In this document: positions 61,761 through 64,000 of the stretch, one piece after another | Position numbering within the stretch: position 1 is the first letter of the stretch | Layout of the letters: each line of letters starts with the position of its first letter | DNA from: Closterium sp. Naga37s-1 | Lineage: Eukaryota > Streptophyta > Zygnematophyceae > Desmidiales > Closteriaceae | Reading direction: 5' to 3' | NCBI GenBank assembly: GCA_947471745.1 | Contig: CANJKZ010000078.1 | Coordinates: forward strand, 2,856,501-2,920,500 | DNA length: 64,000 nt | The notes under the pieces: generated by a model | The model's database searches: none | What the model saw: the letters and a program-made list of their open reading frames with translations, nothing else | Told to the model about the DNA's origin: nothing | Made by a program: the position numbers and the translations under genes

Positions 61761-64000
61761 ATCAGCAACAACCGATGTACGGCATGCCACTGAGCAATCA
61801 GCCCGTACACACAACCGCAGCAGCGGCATCATCGGCAGCAGCCGCAGCAACAGCAGCATCAGCAGCCACAACAGCTGCAGCTGCAGTAACTGGTTATACT
61901 AATCAACCAGGACAACAGTCTAGTTTCGTACCGACTGGACCATATCAATATCAAGGTGCTTACCAGCCAACAAATCTTCAACAACGTGTCAATGCTGCCG
62001 TCTTGTCACTTAACCAGATGTTTCCAACTCCTATGAGCATTGATGGCTCCAGTTATCAGCATGGTCAGATGCCACAAGGAAGTGACGGGTCGAACAACTC
62101 CTTCTCTTTTGTTCCTGCTGGTCAAAGACAACAAACACAACAAGGGTCACAGGTGCCATCACATTATCAGCTACAATCAGCTGACGGTACCGGAAATTAT
62201 ATTCCTGCTTCTGCAAATCCAACGAAAATTAAAACGACAATGCCTTTTAACGGTCAAGACTTTTATACCTGGAGCTTTGAGTTTGAGCTTCTTGTTCAGA
62301 CCGCGGGGTTCTGGCAGCTGTTCGACGGCACAGCACCCTTTCCATCTCACGGGTCACCACTTCAACAAGCCACTTTTCGATCGGCGTCGCTGACTACATA
62401 CATAGTTCTCGTTCGTAATCTGACACCGACTGAACAGCTTGGAATTCGTTCTTTTCGTACCAGTGCCGCTCCCGCTGAAGCAGCTTGGTTATACCTGCAA
62501 GGGGTTCACATGGCAAAGGACACTGTCAACCAGAGTAAAATTTTAACGCAGCTGTCAAATATACAGATGATAAACGGCGAGAAGGTGACGCATTATATCA
62601 ACCGCGCTCGAAATCTGCGTGATCAACTTCAGAAGTGTGGAGGGTACTTCCCCGACGCTATGTTTCACACGGTGCTACTCGCGGGTCTTGGACCAGAATG
62701 GCGACAGTGTCGCTCTATACTTCGGATGCAAGCACAGTTGTCTGAGGGGGCACTCTGTGCCGCTCTCATCGCCGAGCAGCAGGATATGGATCTGCACAAC
62801 ACTCGAGGAGGGAAAAAGATGGTAAACAATACAGTCGGTTTTTATTCTAATCCACGTCACAAGCCCGTTTGCTCTTTTTGTCGAAAAGCAGGACACACTA
62901 TTGATACCTGTTGGTCGAAGGATAAACCATATTGGAAGCGATCTACATCGAAACATACCAAAGATTCTTCAAGCGAAGCTGAGAAGCCGAAAGCTGAGAA
63001 GCCGGACGCTGCGAAGCAGAATACTGCGAAGCCGAACTCTGCGAAGCCGACTACTACACCTGCCAAGACACAAACAAAAGAAGTTATTAATTGCATGACA
63101 TCAGTTTCTACCGTCTACGATCCTGACGCTGAAGAACGTATTCACAGTAGCTTCAACGATGAACTCAATACGCCTATACCACCCGAGGTCTACGCCAACC
63201 TTGCACATACCTTGGAAGGGCCCAACACTTGGTATCTTGACAGCTGTTGCGGCCAGCATATGTGTTCATCAGAAAATCGCTTCGTCATCAATCAGCGTCG
63301 TCTTCAGAATCCATGGGTTGTAACCGTCGCCAACAATCAACGTCTTACAGCACACTGGATGGGTAACGTCATTCTTGATTCTGTTGACGAAGACTTCAGT
63401 CTTCATCTTAACGATGTACTCCTCGTTCCTCGACTTGGCTTCAATCTGATGTCATCTGCACAGCTAATGAGGAATGGCATTACTCTTCTTGGTGAACCGG
63501 GCAAGTTTACTTTAAAATATGGAGACAAGAAACTCGGCACGGCAATTGTACAGAACGGTGTGTTCGTTCTCAACTTCGTACCTGAACGCACCACTGCCGA
63601 CTCCGAGAATATTCTCTCTCTTGGCACATGGGAACATCGTGATGACATCGATTACACCGATGATACCGTTCCTCGTGATGGAGTTGTACCCACGTCTTCG
63701 ACCACGGCTGCCGCAGTCATGCTAACCTTCGACAATCAAGGTTTGAACGACGTCCAGAACTCCCGAGATTATCTTGCTGGTGGTTGGGGAGATACGACGA
63801 ATATGCCCACGGATGAAGGTACTTGGGGGGCACAGGAACCTGACGAGACCACTTGGGGAGAAACACCGGCTGATCGTGATCGACGTCTTCTCACTGAAGC
63901 AGAGCAGCGTGTTGCAGACATGGAAGTCCTCGACTCCGGACGACTTGTCGGTGTTGAGCCTAAACCTGCAGCATCAGATCAAGAAAGCGGGGAGTTAGTT
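61631..64000 (+). CDS. Copia element N gag-protease, open to the window end (790 codons)
   Basis: First ATG after the primer-binding site. N terminus MSGSPRSNNGSS, then a poly-Gln run (~31-42) encoded mostly by CAA, and a long Ala/Thr-rich tract (~65-95). Capsid region FNGQDFYTWSFEFELLVQTA (~200-220) and TQLSNIQMINGEKVTHYINR, then a CCHC knuckle CSFCRKAGHTIDTC (~414-427), a Lys/Pro/Ala repeat EKPKAEKPDAAKQ (~450-480) and the aspartic protease active site WYLDSCCGQHMC near residue 537 (usually DSGA). Protease tail VLLVPRLGFNLMSSAQLMRN follows. The frame has no lesion in 790 codons and runs off the window; integrase, RT and RNase H are expected beyond. Base composition is clearly lower in GC than types 1 and 2. 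Probably the youngest element here. Confidence 0.88.

Overview
This is eukaryotic nuclear DNA from a green, photosynthetic organism. Two intron-bearing nuclear genes for chloroplast proteins, a YCF3-interacting protein 1 homologue (Y3IP1/CGL59) and a CURVATURE THYLAKOID 1 (CURT1) homologue, sit in the last 9 kb and have GT-AG introns. Almost everything else is retrotransposon. The DNMT-bearing Ty3/gypsy remnant, the GC-rich minisatellites inside introns and retrotransposon leaders, and the copia families suggest a streptophyte (charophyte) alga. A zygnematophyte such as Closterium is my best guess, but the species is not proven.

Layout. 1-7.0 kb: a mosaic of copia pieces. It holds a type-2 copia with short 132-bp LTRs and a minisatellite leader, joined to type-1 copia pieces with ~784-bp LTRs that share one LTR. 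7.0-9.2 kb: remnants of a third copia gag and type-1 3' UTR debris. 9.2-15.8 kb: a nearly complete minus-strand type-1 copia with two nonsense codons. 15.8-18.4 kb: a 37-bp tandem repeat and a Ty3/gypsy remnant carrying a cytosine-5 DNA methyltransferase upstream of its reverse transcriptase. 18.4-38.2 kb: type-1 debris and four type-2 copies (H, J, K, L). J (+) and K (-) form a ~5-kb inverted pair, and K is inserted in the gag of L. 38.2-44.6 kb: a decayed Ty3/gypsy element (F) inserted in the LTR of a relative (G).

45.3-54.1 kb: two convergent, intron-containing genes of unusual type. The plus-strand gene is unrecognised. The minus-strand gene reads as a Crypton-like tyrosine recombinase (YR core with HxxR...Y, coiled coil, possible GCR1_C-like tail) and is decayed by stops and frameshifts. 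A 375-bp TRIM element with perfect 5-bp target duplications has landed in its last exon, and a solo LTR of the same TRIM sits in an intron of the plus-strand gene. 54.6-55.4 kb: two abutting MITEs with TTAA target sites. 55.6-60.7 kb: the Y3IP1 and CURT1 genes. 61-64 kb: a fresh-looking plus-strand copia (LTR, PBS, open gag-protease) running off the window.

The host genes act in photosystem I assembly and thylakoid bending. The rest is a record of nested insertion, LTR recombination and C-to-T decay. Best candidates for something undescribed are the Crypton-like gene and its convergent partner, the TRIM that interrupts it, the DNMT retrotransposon, and the family-wide minisatellite leaders of type-2 copia.
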